From contig JAEYXI010000493.1 in NCBI GenBank assembly GCA_023428515.1, forward strand, positions 1 to 10,267: a DNA stretch of 10,267 nt, read 5' to 3'. This document shows, one piece after another, positions 1 to 6,588 of the stretch. How positions within the stretch are numbered: position 1 is the stretch's first letter; the number at the start of each line of letters is the position of its first letter. The stretch is from Pseudomonadota bacterium (GTDB lineage: Bacteria > Pseudomonadota > Alphaproteobacteria > Rhizobiales > Rhizobiaceae). A model generated the notes under the pieces. That model was not told the DNA's origin, searched no databases, and saw only the letters and a program-made list of their open reading frames with translations. The position numbers and the translations under genes were made by a program.

Positions 1-1314
1 CTCGTAGGCTCGGCAGATCCCGGCGCTGTCACGACCGCTGAGGAAGGACATTTCTGACTTCTTGTGCTTCACATAGGTGTCGGCGAAACCCTCGGGGAAC
101 CAGCTTCTCACCAGGGAATTGGCGGCGAACCGTTCCAGCGCGGCTTCAAGTGTTTCGGGAAGCCGCGCATAGCCTCGCGCTTTCAGCGCCGCGGCATCGA
201 GCGTCGACAGGTCGTCCTCGGTGGCCTCGGGCGTTTCGAGGCCCTCCTCGACCCCCTGGACACCCGCATGAACCAGCGCAGCCAGTTGCAGATAGGGACT
301 TGCCGTGCAGTCTGCGGCGCGGAACTCGAAGTTGAATTGCGATGCCTTCGCGATGTCGCTGATATCCGAAACCGGGCAGATCCTTATGGCTGCCTCCCGG
401 TCGCGATAGCCAAGATTGTTGAAGGCGGCGCTCCAGCGATGCGGCGTCAATCTCAGATATGACACGACGCTCGGCGCCGTGATCGCCACGATGGAATCAA
501 GATATTTCAGGATGCCGGCGACGAACTGGCCCGCTTCCTTGCTCAGGTCGTGGCGGCCGGACGGATCGTAGGTGGCCGGCTTTCCGTCGGCATCGAGGAA
601 GCTCATGTGGATGTGAACGCCGTTTCCGATGCCGGCGGGATCGCGAAGCGGCGTGAAGGTCACCTTGCGGCCAGACAGCCGCGCAATGGTCTGGACCATC
701 TCGCGGGTGATGAGCGAGTGGTCGGCGATGGCGACACCCGGCTGCGGCTTGATCGTCACTTCGAACTGTCCGCTTCCAAATTCCCGCAGGAATGTGTCAG
801 GCGAGACGCCGGCTTCCCGCAGGGCGGCGAAAAGAGACTCGGCGAAGCCTCGCTCGGCGCGGAAGCCGTCCATAGAGAAGGCGCCACCGCCGTCACCCGC
901 GTGATCCCTAAACTGGAACTCGTGCTCGAAGGCGCCAAACAGCGTCAGGCCCGCCACCTTCTCAAGACGCTCCAGTGCTCCCTGGAGAATAGAGCGCGTG
1001 CAGAACTCCCAGGGCTCGCCGCTGGTATGCCTGATATTGCCGACGACGAAGTGCTCGACCGGTTCTCCCTCGCCAAGCTCCACGCGCACGCGCGTCGAGG
1101 GATCGGGGATCAATAGGAGATCGCCAAGCGATCCGAACGGGCTCTCGCCAATCGTGTCGAAGCAGGTGATCTGCACATTGGTGGGGGTCCAGCCGACTCC
1201 TCGCTGCAGGCGTTTGTCGAACTCCGAAGCAGAGAACGCCTTGCCACGAACCTTGCCGGCCAGGTCGCTGCAGCAGGCGACGACCATCTCCTCACGCTTC
1301 ATCGGGATTCCCAT
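1..1314 (-). CDS. Glutamine-synthetase-like protein (probable glutamate-amine ligase), 3' end cut by window edge
   Basis: This is a glutamine synthetase family protein with 438 codons visible and no stop before the left edge. The sequence ends in a typical GS C-terminal helix (ICRAYE), so only a short tail is missing. Seen: metal-site E130 and E132 in GAFEHEF; E178 and E185; the ATP-site motif GNGVHIHMS with H234 and H236; SYLRL with R288; R306 and R311; and FEFRAAD with E330 and R332 before SPYL. These match the ATP, metal and glutamate residues of bacterial GS. The positions matching Asp50 and Glu327 of Salmonella GS are Thr43 and Trp294, so the ammonia site is not conserved. That suggests an amine acceptor, as in PuuA-like gamma-glutamyl ligases (inference). 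Start: ATG at 1314 has AAGGA 7 nt upstream. ATG at 1302 is an alternative with a weaker GGGA. The gene overlaps the 3' end of the upstream regulator by 23 nt (11 nt with the later start), so the two are probably co-transcribed and translationally coupled. Confidence 0.9.
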   Translation of the reverse strand, partial: MGIPMKREEMVVACCSDLAGKVRGKAFSASEFDKRLQRGVGWTPTNVQITCFDTIGESPFGSLGDLLLIPDPSTRVRVELGEGEPVEHFVVGNIRHTSGEPWEFCTRSILQGALERLEKVAGLTLFGAFEHEFQFRDHAGDGGGAFSMDGFRAERGFAESLFAALREAGVSPDTFLREFGSGQFEVTIKPQPGVAIADHSLITREMVQTIARLSGRKVTFTPLRDPAGIGNGVHIHMSFLDADGKPATYDPSGRHDLSKEAGQFVAGILKYLDSIVAITAPSVVSYLRLTPHRWSAAFNNLGYRDREAAIRICPVSDISDIAKASQFNFEFRAADCTASPYLQLAALVHAGVQGVEEGLETPEATEDDLSTLDAAALKARGYARLPETLEAALERFAANSLVRSWFPEGFADTYVKHKKSEMSFLSGRDSAGICRAYE

Positions 1315-2173
1315 TGCCTTGTCCTTGTGCTTCGTCGGGCCGCGCGAGGCGAACGGCGTCCCATTCCTCGATGCGAGCTTTCGTCGCCGGCCAGTTCGAT
1401 TCCGATACCTTTACGATCAGCGCCTCGACGAAAGCGAGCAGGCATACGCCCGTGTCCCAGGCCGTGCCGGCGCCGATGGGGAGCGGCACGACGATGTCTC
1501 CATCCCGGGCGATCGGCGACATCCATTTGTCGGTAATGAGCACGATCGACGCTTTGCGGCGCTCTCGGACGAGCGTGGCCAATCGCGCCAGGTCAGGCTG
1601 GTATCGGCGCACGTCGAAGAGAACGAGCACGTCCTGCTTGCGCATGCGCAGGATATCCTCCGGCCAGAGCTCGGAGTTCTGTGCGAGATGGAAGACCTTC
1701 GGCCTGATCTGCTGGAGATGCGTGGACAGGAAGCGCGCGATGCTGTCGCTGATGCGGCCACCAAGCACGAAGACGTTCCGGGAAGGATCGGCGATCAACC
1801 GGCAGACGGCTTCGAACTGCCCCGGCGGCACGGTCGCGCTCAATGTCGCGAGAAGATCGGCGAGACGCCGCGCATAGTCGCCGAGGAAATCGCTCTCCTG
1901 TATCGCGATCTCCTCGGACATCAGGTCGAGGGGCGAGCGCCGGCTCTCCTTGAGTTCCGCAATGAGCTGGCGCTGGAAGTCCTGGTAGCCGCCGAAGCCG
2001 ACCTTGCTGACGAATCGCGTGATCGACGGTGCGCTGACGCCGGTGCGGCCTGCGAGTTCCTGGATCTGCTGCAGGCCGGTAAACGGATAGTCGGCCAGGA
2101 TGGCGTTGGCGAGCTTGCGCTCGCTCGCCGTCAGTCGCGGCGCAACCTGCATGATCGTCGCTCTAACCGTCAT
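1292..2173 (-). CDS. RpiR/MurR family transcriptional regulator (HTH + SIS domain)
   Basis: This is a 293-residue DNA-binding regulator. The N-terminal HTH_6-type domain (about residues 8-80) includes LTASERKLANAIL and a helix-turn-helix around residues 35-57 (IQELAGRTGVSAPSITRFVSKVGF). This pattern of a TASER helix followed by S-x-x-T-R-F is typical of RpiR proteins. The C-terminal SIS domain (about residues 120-265) has NVFVLGGRISDSIARFL near residues 133-149; such domains usually bind phosphosugars or other small effectors. Start: an in-frame TTG at 2215 would add 14 residues, but it lies inside or just after the predicted -10 box and upstream of the expected transcription start. ATG at 2173 is therefore preferred, although its GGAAGG Shine-Dalgarno is 11 nt away and weak. 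The length matches the family (about 280-300). The gene is transcribed with the GS-like gene and lies divergent to the amidohydrolase/ABC operon, so it is the obvious candidate controller of both. Confidence 0.92.
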   Translation of the reverse strand: MTVRATIMQVAPRLTASERKLANAILADYPFTGLQQIQELAGRTGVSAPSITRFVSKVGFGGYQDFQRQLIAELKESRRSPLDLMSEEIAIQESDFLGDYARRLADLLATLSATVPPGQFEAVCRLIADPSRNVFVLGGRISDSIARFLSTHLQQIRPKVFHLAQNSELWPEDILRMRKQDVLVLFDVRRYQPDLARLATLVRERRKASIVLITDKWMSPIARDGDIVVPLPIGAGTAWDTGVCLLAFVEALIVKVSESNWPATKARIEEWDAVRLARPDEAQGQGNGNPDEA

Positions 2174-2215
2174 CGACGAAGCTGCCTTCCCCGAACTCTC
2201 GAGTTCCCGGCGCAA

Positions 2216-2243
2216 ATTATCCCGCTTGAAAATAATTAGTCAA
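2216..2243 (-). promoter_or_regulatory. Predicted sigma-70 promoter of the regulator/GS-like unit
   Basis: On the minus strand the -35 box TTGACT (2243-2238, 5 of 6 to consensus) and the -10 box GATAAT (2221-2216, 5 of 6) are separated by 16 nt of AT-rich sequence. Transcription would begin near 2209. This gives a leader of about 35 nt to the ATG at 2173 and excludes the TTG at 2215 as a start codon. It is the strongest promoter-like match I found in the window. It has not been tested experimentally. Confidence 0.6.
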
Positions 2244-2263
2244 ACCTCCAGCCTGGATTGACT
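2238..2263. promoter_or_regulatory. Candidate operator: nested inverted repeats between divergent -35 boxes
   Basis: AGTCAA (2238-2243) and TTGACT (2258-2263) form an inverted repeat. Between them lies a perfect 11-bp palindrome, TCCAG-C-CTGGA (2247-2257). The centres of the two repeats differ by 1.5 bp, so this is not one single perfect palindrome. An overlapping weaker dyad, TTGA-N10-TCAA, spans 2226-2243. A dimeric or tetrameric regulator bound here would cover both -35 elements. The most likely occupant is the adjacent RpiR-type protein (inference). Part of the symmetry comes simply from two identical -35 hexamers pointing away from each other. Confidence 0.4.
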
Positions 2264-2286
2264 CTGATTGATTTGTTTCGTGAGAT
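2258..2286 (+). promoter_or_regulatory. Predicted sigma-70 promoter of the amidohydrolase/ABC operon
   Basis: The -35 box TTGACT (2258-2263) is followed after 17 nt by TGAGAT (2281-2286), a weak -10 with 3 of 6 consensus positions. The predicted transcription start is near 2293, about 30 nt before the ATG at 2322. GATTGA occurs twice with a 10-bp period (2256-2261 and 2266-2271), one helical turn apart, which could also serve an activator. A good -35 with a poor -10 would suit an inducible promoter. Confidence is modest. Confidence 0.4.
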
Positions 2287-2321
2287 GCGTCCGCTGTCAC
2301 TGGCATCGGCATGCATGGGGA

Positions 2322-3128
2322 ATGATGCTCCAAGCTCGGCAGATATCGACGATCCTCTCCAAGGACGATCCCGACCCGGTTGAGATCGTCAATCGGACAG
2401 GCGCGTCCGAATTCGTGCTGACCTGCGAACATGCGGGGCGCGCGATCGCCGGAGGTCTCGGCGATCTCGGCGTGAGCGCAGACGACATGGATCGCCATAT
2501 TGCGTGGGATATCGGCGCCGAAGGGCTGTCGCGCGCATTGGCCGTGCTGCTGGACGCACCGCTTGTCCTGCAGCGTTACAGCCGCCTCATTGTCGATTGC
2601 AATCGGCCGTTCGAAGCCGTCGATTGCTTTCCCGAGGTCAGCGACGGGACCGCCATTCCCGCAAACCGGTCGCTCTCGAACGCGGATCGGATGCAACGCT
2701 ACGTGGAAATCCACGAACCTCTTCACAGGATGATTGGGGAACTGTTGGACGAGCGGGCAAAAGCCGGACGGCGGACAGTGCTGGTGTCCGTTCACAGCTT
2801 CACGCCTGTCCTGGGCGGGATCAATCGCCCCTGGCTTCTTGGGGCTCTCGCCAACCGCGATGCGAGCTTCGCACGCGCATTCCTGCAGGCCTTCGCCGCC
2901 CGGAATGCCGGCGTCAGCATAGCGTTGAACGAGCCTTACACGGTCGACGACATGTCGGACTACACCATACCCGTGCATGGCGAGCGGCGCGGGCTTGCGC
3001 ATGTCCTCCTCGAGGTCCGCAACGATCAGATCGGCGATCCCCGGGGCCAGGCCCTATGGGCGCGGCTTTTGGCGGACGCCCTCGGTGATGCCTCAGACAA
3101 TCTGGAAGAAGTGACGAATGTCGACTAG
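2322..3128 (+). CDS. N-formylglutamate amidohydrolase family protein
   Basis: This is a 268-residue cytoplasmic hydrolase of the FGase family. The best-known member (HutG type) hydrolyses N-formyl-L-glutamate to formate and glutamate in histidine breakdown. Conserved blocks seen: FVLTCEHAGRAI with E36-H37; HIAWDIGAEGLS with H59; QRYSRLIVDCNRP with D92 and N94; and VSVHSFTPVLGG with H158. No other histidine-utilisation gene lies in the window, so the true substrate may be another N-formyl or N-acyl amino acid or amide (inference). Start: tandem ATGs at 2322 and 2325 follow GGGGA at 2317-2321. The frame stays open back to a TTG at 2268, but that extension is cysteine/histidine-rich, unlike the family, and lies within the predicted promoter. 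It is the first gene of the rightward operon. Its 3' end overlaps the next gene by 11 nt, implying coupled translation. Confidence 0.87.
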   Translation: MMLQARQISTILSKDDPDPVEIVNRTGASEFVLTCEHAGRAIAGGLGDLGVSADDMDRHIAWDIGAEGLSRALAVLLDAPLVLQRYSRLIVDCNRPFEAVDCFPEVSDGTAIPANRSLSNADRMQRYVEIHEPLHRMIGELLDERAKAGRRTVLVSVHSFTPVLGGINRPWLLGALANRDASFARAFLQAFAARNAGVSIALNEPYTVDDMSDYTIPVHGERRGLAHVLLEVRNDQIGDPRGQALWARLLADALGDASDNLEEVTNVD

Positions 3129-3780
3129 TTCCCCCCTCACGCGCGAAGTGCCGCTCGACCCGAAGGTCAGCGCGCTTCTGTTCATCGACGTGCAGAACTT
3201 TGCTGCGAGGCGCGATGGCGGTGAGTTCAAGGAGGTGTCTGATGCGGAGATGGCGAGCAAGTATGGCTACTACTTCGATCGCTTGAACTCGCTTGCCATT
3301 CCGAACATGCAGAAGTTGCAGGCAGCGTTCCGCGAAGCCGGCATAGAGGTGCTCTACACCACCATCGAGAGCCTGACCAAGGACGGGCGCGACCGCAGCC
3401 TGGACTACAAGATCACCGGCTTCCACGTCCCAAAAGGATCGCATGACGGCAAGGTCATCGACGAGATCGCGCCGGGAGACGACGAGATAGTACTTCCGAA
3501 GACCTCCTCGAGCGTCTTCGTCTCCACGCACATAGACTATCTGCTCCGCAACCTGGGCGTGCGGCAACTCGTCATCTCCGGCATCGTCACCGATCAATGC
3601 GTCGAGTCCGCCGTCCGTGATGCATGCGATCTCGGCTATCTGGTGACGCTGGTTCCCGATGCTTGCGCCACATACTCGCAGGAGCGGCACGACAACTCGC
3701 TCAGAACGATCAACGGCTACTGCCGCCAAATGAACACCGACGCGCTTATCGCTGAAATCAAGGGAACGCGAAAAGAATAA
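3118..3780 (+). CDS. Isochorismatase-family cysteine hydrolase (copy 1)
   Basis: This is a 220-residue alpha/beta hydrolase of the isochorismatase-like family, which includes RutB-type ureidoacrylate amidohydrolase, N-carbamoylsarcosine amidase, maleamate amidase and nicotinamidase. The catalytic triad is visible: D24 in ALLFIDVQN, K128 in VLPKTSSS and C161 in GIVTDQCVESAVRDA. The GI-[TV]-TDQCV block before the nucleophile marks the amidase-type branch rather than isochorismate hydrolysis proper. Most of the protein, including L-x-x-DGRDRSL (about residues 87-96), aligns with the second hydrolase at 8510-9178, so the two are paralogues. The ATG overlaps the end of the amidohydrolase gene by 11 nt. 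A stem-loop directly follows the stop codon. The likely role is cytoplasmic hydrolysis of an amide or ureido bond in the imported compound or a product of the first enzyme; the substrate is unknown. Confidence 0.92.
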   Translation: MSTSSPLTREVPLDPKVSALLFIDVQNFAARRDGGEFKEVSDAEMASKYGYYFDRLNSLAIPNMQKLQAAFREAGIEVLYTTIESLTKDGRDRSLDYKITGFHVPKGSHDGKVIDEIAPGDDEIVLPKTSSSVFVSTHIDYLLRNLGVRQLVISGIVTDQCVESAVRDACDLGYLVTLVPDACATYSQERHDNSLRTINGYCRQMNTDALIAEIKGTRKE

Positions 3781-3802
3781 CAGGCCCTTGTCGCCGGGCC
3801 TG
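3781..3802 (+). terminator. Stem-loop just after the copy-1 hydrolase stop codon
   Basis: CAGGCCC (3781-3787) and GGGCCTG (3796-3802) form a perfect 7-bp stem around the loop TTGTCGCC. It begins at the first base after the TAA. No T-run follows, so it is not a canonical intrinsic terminator. It may be a partial terminator or an RNA-processing/stability stem that separates expression of the two hydrolase genes from the transporter genes. Confidence 0.4.
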
Positions 3803-3853
3803 AATGACCTGTTGAGGTGGCCGTCAAACTGTCCTTAACTGGTCGAAAATCGG

Positions 3854-3889
3854 TGGCTCGGCGGAATCAGGATGTGCCTCCGCCAGCCA
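3854..3889 (+). promoter_or_regulatory. Bulged stem-loop in the leader of the binding-protein gene
   Basis: The 147-nt gap between 3780 and 3928 holds no convincing gene. Within it, TGGCT-(bulged C3859)-GGCGGA at 3854-3865 pairs with TCCGCC-AGCCA at 3879-3889. This makes an 11-bp stem with one bulge and a 13-nt loop (3866-3878), followed by an unstructured A/C-rich run up to the AAAGGGG Shine-Dalgarno. A weak promoter-like pair, TTGAGG (3812-3817) and TTAACT (3835-3840) spaced 17 nt, lies just upstream and would place this stem at the very 5' end of a transcript. The stem could stabilise the binding-protein mRNA or regulate it. It matches no known riboswitch that I recognise. Confidence 0.35.
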
Positions 3890-3927
3890 ACACCAGACGA
3901 CAACAAAGAAACGAAAGGGGACTTGCC

Positions 3928-5103
3928 ATGAAGAATTCGAAATTAGCCCTGTTAGGCGCGACCGCGGCTTTGCTGCTGTTCGGAGCCCATGCCCAGGCTC
4001 AGGACGACAAGATCACGATCGGCGGCGCAATGTCGCTCACCGGTGTGCAGGCGCCGCTCGACACGCCCGCGCTGAAGGGGGCGGAGGTCGCCGTCAAATA
4101 TCTGAACGACAATGGCGGCCTGCTCGGCAAGCAGGTCGAACTCGTCAACATCGACGGCAAGTCCGATCCGGTGACTGTCGGCAACGTCGCGGTTGAGCTC
4201 ATCGACAAGGGTGCCGACCTGATCATGGCGCCGTGCGATTTCGACTTCGGCGGACCGGCGAGCCGCGAGGCGCAATCGGCCGGGCTGGTGGGCATCTCTA
4301 CCTGCGCGTCCGATCCGCTCTATTCGTCCTGGTCGCTGGGCGATAAGCAGTTCACCCTTTCGATGTGGAACACCACGATGGGTGCGGTCGCTGCGGACTA
4401 CGCCTTCAAGGAGAAGGGCTGGAAGACCGCCTATGTCGTGACCGACCAGTTCATCGCCTACACCAAGTCGCTGTCGAAATATTTCGTCGAGCAGTTCAAG
4501 GCGGACGGCGGCGAGATCATCCTGGAGGACACCTACACCAACGGCGACAACAACTTCTCGGCTCAGCTCGCTCGCCTGCAGGCGCTCGGCAAGAAGCCGG
4601 ACGTGATCTTCCTGTCGTCCTACGGCCAGGACATCGGTGCCATCATCCGCGCGCTGCGCGAGGTCGGCTACGACGCACCGGTGATGGGCGGCGATGCCTA
4701 CGACGACCCGGCCATGCACGAGGCGCTGGGCGAAAAGCTCGGCAACAATGTGTTCTTCGTCACCCACACCTGGATGGGGCCTGAGGCGCATCCGGACATG
4801 CCGAAATTCATCGACCTCTACACGCAGATGCATGGCAGCGCGCCTGACACGTCCTTCGTCTCTACCGGATGGGACACGGTTATGATGATGGCGGAGGCGG
4901 TGAAGGCAGCAGGCAGCACCGACGGCGCGGCGGTGGCCAAGGCGCTGGAGGACGGGGAATTCAAGCTCCTCACCGGCGACCTGAATTACGGCACTGCCGA
5001 GGAGGGACATGCGCCGGACAAGGCGGCCGTCATGATCGAATTGAAGGGTGGCAAACCCACCTTCGTCGGCTGGCGTCGGCCAGAGTCGGTTCCGGCTCCT
5101 TGA
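3928..5103 (+). CDS. ABC transporter substrate-binding protein, HAAT/branched-chain amino acid type
   Basis: This is a 391-residue periplasmic binding protein (Periplasmic_binding_6, LivJ/K-like fold) for the importer encoded just downstream. The Sec signal peptide is clear: charged MKNSK, hydrophobic LALLGATAALLLFGA, and a likely cut after AQA at residue 24. The mature protein starts with DDKITIGGAMSLTG, the usual first strand of the family, and has the LKGAEVAVKYLNDNGGLLG helix. Cysteines at 103 (MAPCDFD) and 126 (ISTCASD) could form a disulfide. Related binding proteins carry leucine-type amino acids, amides, urea or short-chain polyamines, so the ligand is not fixed by family. Start: ATG at 3928 has AGGGG 7 nt upstream and begins the signal peptide. 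The open frame back to 3817 is untranslated leader. Strong stem-loops lie on both sides of the gene, which fits the need for more binding protein than transporter. Confidence 0.95.
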   Translation: MKNSKLALLGATAALLLFGAHAQAQDDKITIGGAMSLTGVQAPLDTPALKGAEVAVKYLNDNGGLLGKQVELVNIDGKSDPVTVGNVAVELIDKGADLIMAPCDFDFGGPASREAQSAGLVGISTCASDPLYSSWSLGDKQFTLSMWNTTMGAVAADYAFKEKGWKTAYVVTDQFIAYTKSLSKYFVEQFKADGGEIILEDTYTNGDNNFSAQLARLQALGKKPDVIFLSSYGQDIGAIIRALREVGYDAPVMGGDAYDDPAMHEALGEKLGNNVFFVTHTWMGPEAHPDMPKFIDLYTQMHGSAPDTSFVSTGWDTVMMMAEAVKAAGSTDGAAVAKALEDGEFKLLTGDLNYGTAEEGHAPDKAAVMIELKGGKPTFVGWRRPESVPAP

Positions 5104-5113
5104 TGCTCTGAAC

Positions 5114-5141
5114 ACTGCTGGGGCCTTCGGGCCCCGGCAGT
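5114..5141 (+). terminator. Strong UUCG stem-loop between the binding-protein and ATPase genes
   Basis: ACTGCTGGGGCC (5114-5125), loop TTCG (5126-5129) and GGCCCCGGCAGT (5130-5141) form a 12-bp stem with one G-U wobble and a UUCG tetraloop, a very stable RNA hairpin. It lies 10 nt after the stop codon and ends 10 nt before the ATG of the first ATPase gene. The following ATAATTTG is AT-rich but has no T-run. It is therefore more likely a partial terminator or a 3' stabiliser of the upstream mRNA than a full terminator, since the transporter operon clearly continues. Confidence 0.6.
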
Positions 5142-5151
5142 ATAATTTGCC

Positions 5152-5886
5152 ATGGCGACAAGATCACTCATAGCGGCCGACGTGTCGGTCGAATTCTCCG
5201 GCTTGAGCGCGCTGGACCGGGTCAGCCTGTCCGTATCTCCCGGCGAGATCGTCGGTCTGATCGGCCCCAACGGTTCGGGCAAGACGACGCTCGTCAATGC
5301 GATCACCGGTCAGGTCCCCCTTGCTGGCGGCAGCGTTATCCTCGGCGCCGAGCAGATTTCGGGACTTCGCCCCCGCGACATTGCACTGAAAGGCATCAGC
5401 CGGTCGTTTCAGATCGTCAGGCTTTTCAACAACATGACGGTGATCGAGAACATAGAGGCTTCCGCGCTGGCGCAGGGAGCTGGCCTGCGCTCCGCGCGCG
5501 AGAAGGCGGATGCGCTGATCGCCGAGTTCGGACTCTCTGGAAAGGCGGAGGAATTGGCGAGCAGCCTTAGTTACGGCGACAAGCGGCGCGTGGAGATGGC
5601 GCGCGCGCTGGCCGCGGACCCTGCCTTTCTCCTGCTCGACGAACCTGCGGCGGGCATGAACGAGGCCGAGTCGGAGGCGCTTCTGCACATCCTCGCCGAG
5701 TTGCCGCGGAACCGCGGCCTCGGCCTTCTCATCATCGACCATGACATGCCGCTGATCATGCGCCTGTGCAATCGCCTGCACGTCCTGGCCTCGGGGCGGA
5801 CGATTGCCGAGGGGGCGGCCGAGGATGTCAGGAAAAATCCGGCAGTGATCGAGGCCTATCTCGGCTCGGGAGCATCCCGTGCTTGA
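5152..5886 (+). CDS. ABC transporter ATP-binding protein, LivG-type
   Basis: This is a 244-residue cytoplasmic ATPase, one of the two nucleotide-binding subunits of the importer. Seen: Walker A GPNGSGKTT (38-46); a Q-loop region with SRSFQIVRLFNNMTVIENI; signature LSYGDKR (139-145) in place of LSGGQ, as is common in LivG proteins; Walker B FLLLDEP with D163 and E164; and H-loop His197 in IIDHDM. AAGMNEAE after Walker B is typical of the LivG branch. Length is close to E. coli LivG (255). No Shine-Dalgarno is visible before the ATG at 5152. The AT-rich 10 nt downstream of the 12-bp hairpin are all that is available, so initiation may be inefficient or depend on structure. The 3' end overlaps the next ATPase gene by 8 nt. 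Confidence 0.95.
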   Translation: MATRSLIAADVSVEFSGLSALDRVSLSVSPGEIVGLIGPNGSGKTTLVNAITGQVPLAGGSVILGAEQISGLRPRDIALKGISRSFQIVRLFNNMTVIENIEASALAQGAGLRSAREKADALIAEFGLSGKAEELASSLSYGDKRRVEMARALAADPAFLLLDEPAAGMNEAESEALLHILAELPRNRGLGLLIIDHDMPLIMRLCNRLHVLASGRTIAEGAAEDVRKNPAVIEAYLGSGASRA

Positions 5887-6586
5887 GGTCAGTGAATTGG
5901 GCGTCCGCTACGGCGCCATCCGCGCGGTGCACGACGTGTCCCTGCAGGCAGGCAAGGGGGAACTGATTGCCATCCTTGGCGCCAATGGCGCCGGCAAGTC
6001 CTCGACGCTCAAATGCATCGCCGGAGCGCTGAAGGCATCCGCTGGAGCGATCCGGCTCGACGGCCATGACGTTACCTCGGCCAAGCCCGAGCAGATGGTC
6101 CGCCTCGGCGTCGCGATGGTGCCGGAAACCCGCGATGTGTTCCCGGATCTCACGGTTTCGGAAAACCTCACCCTGGGCAGCTACATCCATCGCAGGAACC
6201 GTGCGGATGTCGAGTCGACCCGCGAAAGGATGCTCGGCCTATTTCCGCGGCTGCGCGAACGGGCACGTCAGGCGGCCGGTACCCTGTCGGGTGGCGAGCA
6301 GCAGATGCTGGTGATCGCCCGCGCTCTGATGTCCCGCCCCAAGCTGCTCCTGCTCGACGAGCCGTCGCTTGGCCTTGCGCCCGTTGTCGTCGACACGATC
6401 TTCGAGATGATCGCCGAACTGAAGCGCTCCGGCCTCACGATCGTTCTGGTCGAGCAGAACGCCGCCAAGGCGCTTTCAGTCGCCGACAGGGCCTATGTGA
6501 TGCGGCTCGGCAGGATCGCCGCCGAAGGTCCGGCCGCCGAAATCGCCGCGAACACCGATCTCGGCGCGCTCTATCTCGGAGGCTGA
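5879..6586 (+). CDS. ABC transporter ATP-binding protein, LivF-type
   Basis: This is a 235-residue ATPase, partner of the LivG-type subunit. Seen: Walker A GANGAGKSS (34-42); signature LSGGEQQ (136-142); Walker B LLLLDEP with D160 and E161, followed by SLGLAP; and VEQNAAKAL where other ABC ATPases carry the switch histidine. VEQN is the normal LivF form and not a defect. Start is GTG at 5879, with GGGAG at 5868-5872 six nt upstream, inside the end of the preceding gene (8-nt overlap). The length matches LivF (about 233-240). Only 2 nt separate its stop from the next start codon, so the transporter genes form one translationally linked block. Confidence 0.95.
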   Translation: MLEVSELGVRYGAIRAVHDVSLQAGKGELIAILGANGAGKSSTLKCIAGALKASAGAIRLDGHDVTSAKPEQMVRLGVAMVPETRDVFPDLTVSENLTLGSYIHRRNRADVESTRERMLGLFPRLRERARQAAGTLSGGEQQMLVIARALMSRPKLLLLDEPSLGLAPVVVDTIFEMIAELKRSGLTIVLVEQNAAKALSVADRAYVMRLGRIAAEGPAAEIAANTDLGALYLGG

Positions 6587-6588
6587 AC

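Noticed and set aside
2174..2215. TTG start at 2215 for the RpiR regulator
   Set aside because: It lies at the predicted -10 box, upstream of the expected transcription start, and the extra residues are not typical of the family N-terminus.
998..2239. A 413-codon plus-strand frame opposite the regulator and GS-like genes
   Set aside because: It is arginine-rich with low-complexity composition and no recognisable domain. It lies antisense to two genes with clear family motifs, and such frames are expected in high-GC DNA.
2268..2321. TTG start at 2268 for the N-formylglutamate amidohydrolase
   Set aside because: The added Cys/His/Trp-rich residues do not resemble the family, and the codon lies between the predicted -35 and -10 boxes. 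The ATG pair at 2322/2325 follows GGGGA.
2322..3128. Assigning the first gene to histidine utilisation as hutG
   Set aside because: No urocanase, histidase, imidazolonepropionase or HutF/HutC homologue is in the window, and the neighbours point to another substrate.
3952..5115. A 387-codon minus-strand frame opposite the binding-protein gene
   Set aside because: The plus strand encodes a complete binding protein with signal peptide and SD. The reverse frame has the Arg/His/Val-rich look of a codon-bias artefact.
5879..6586. Missing switch histidine in the second ATPase (VEQN instead of an H-loop), considered as a possible defect
   Set aside because: VEQN at this place is the usual LivF form. 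All other nucleotide-binding motifs are intact.
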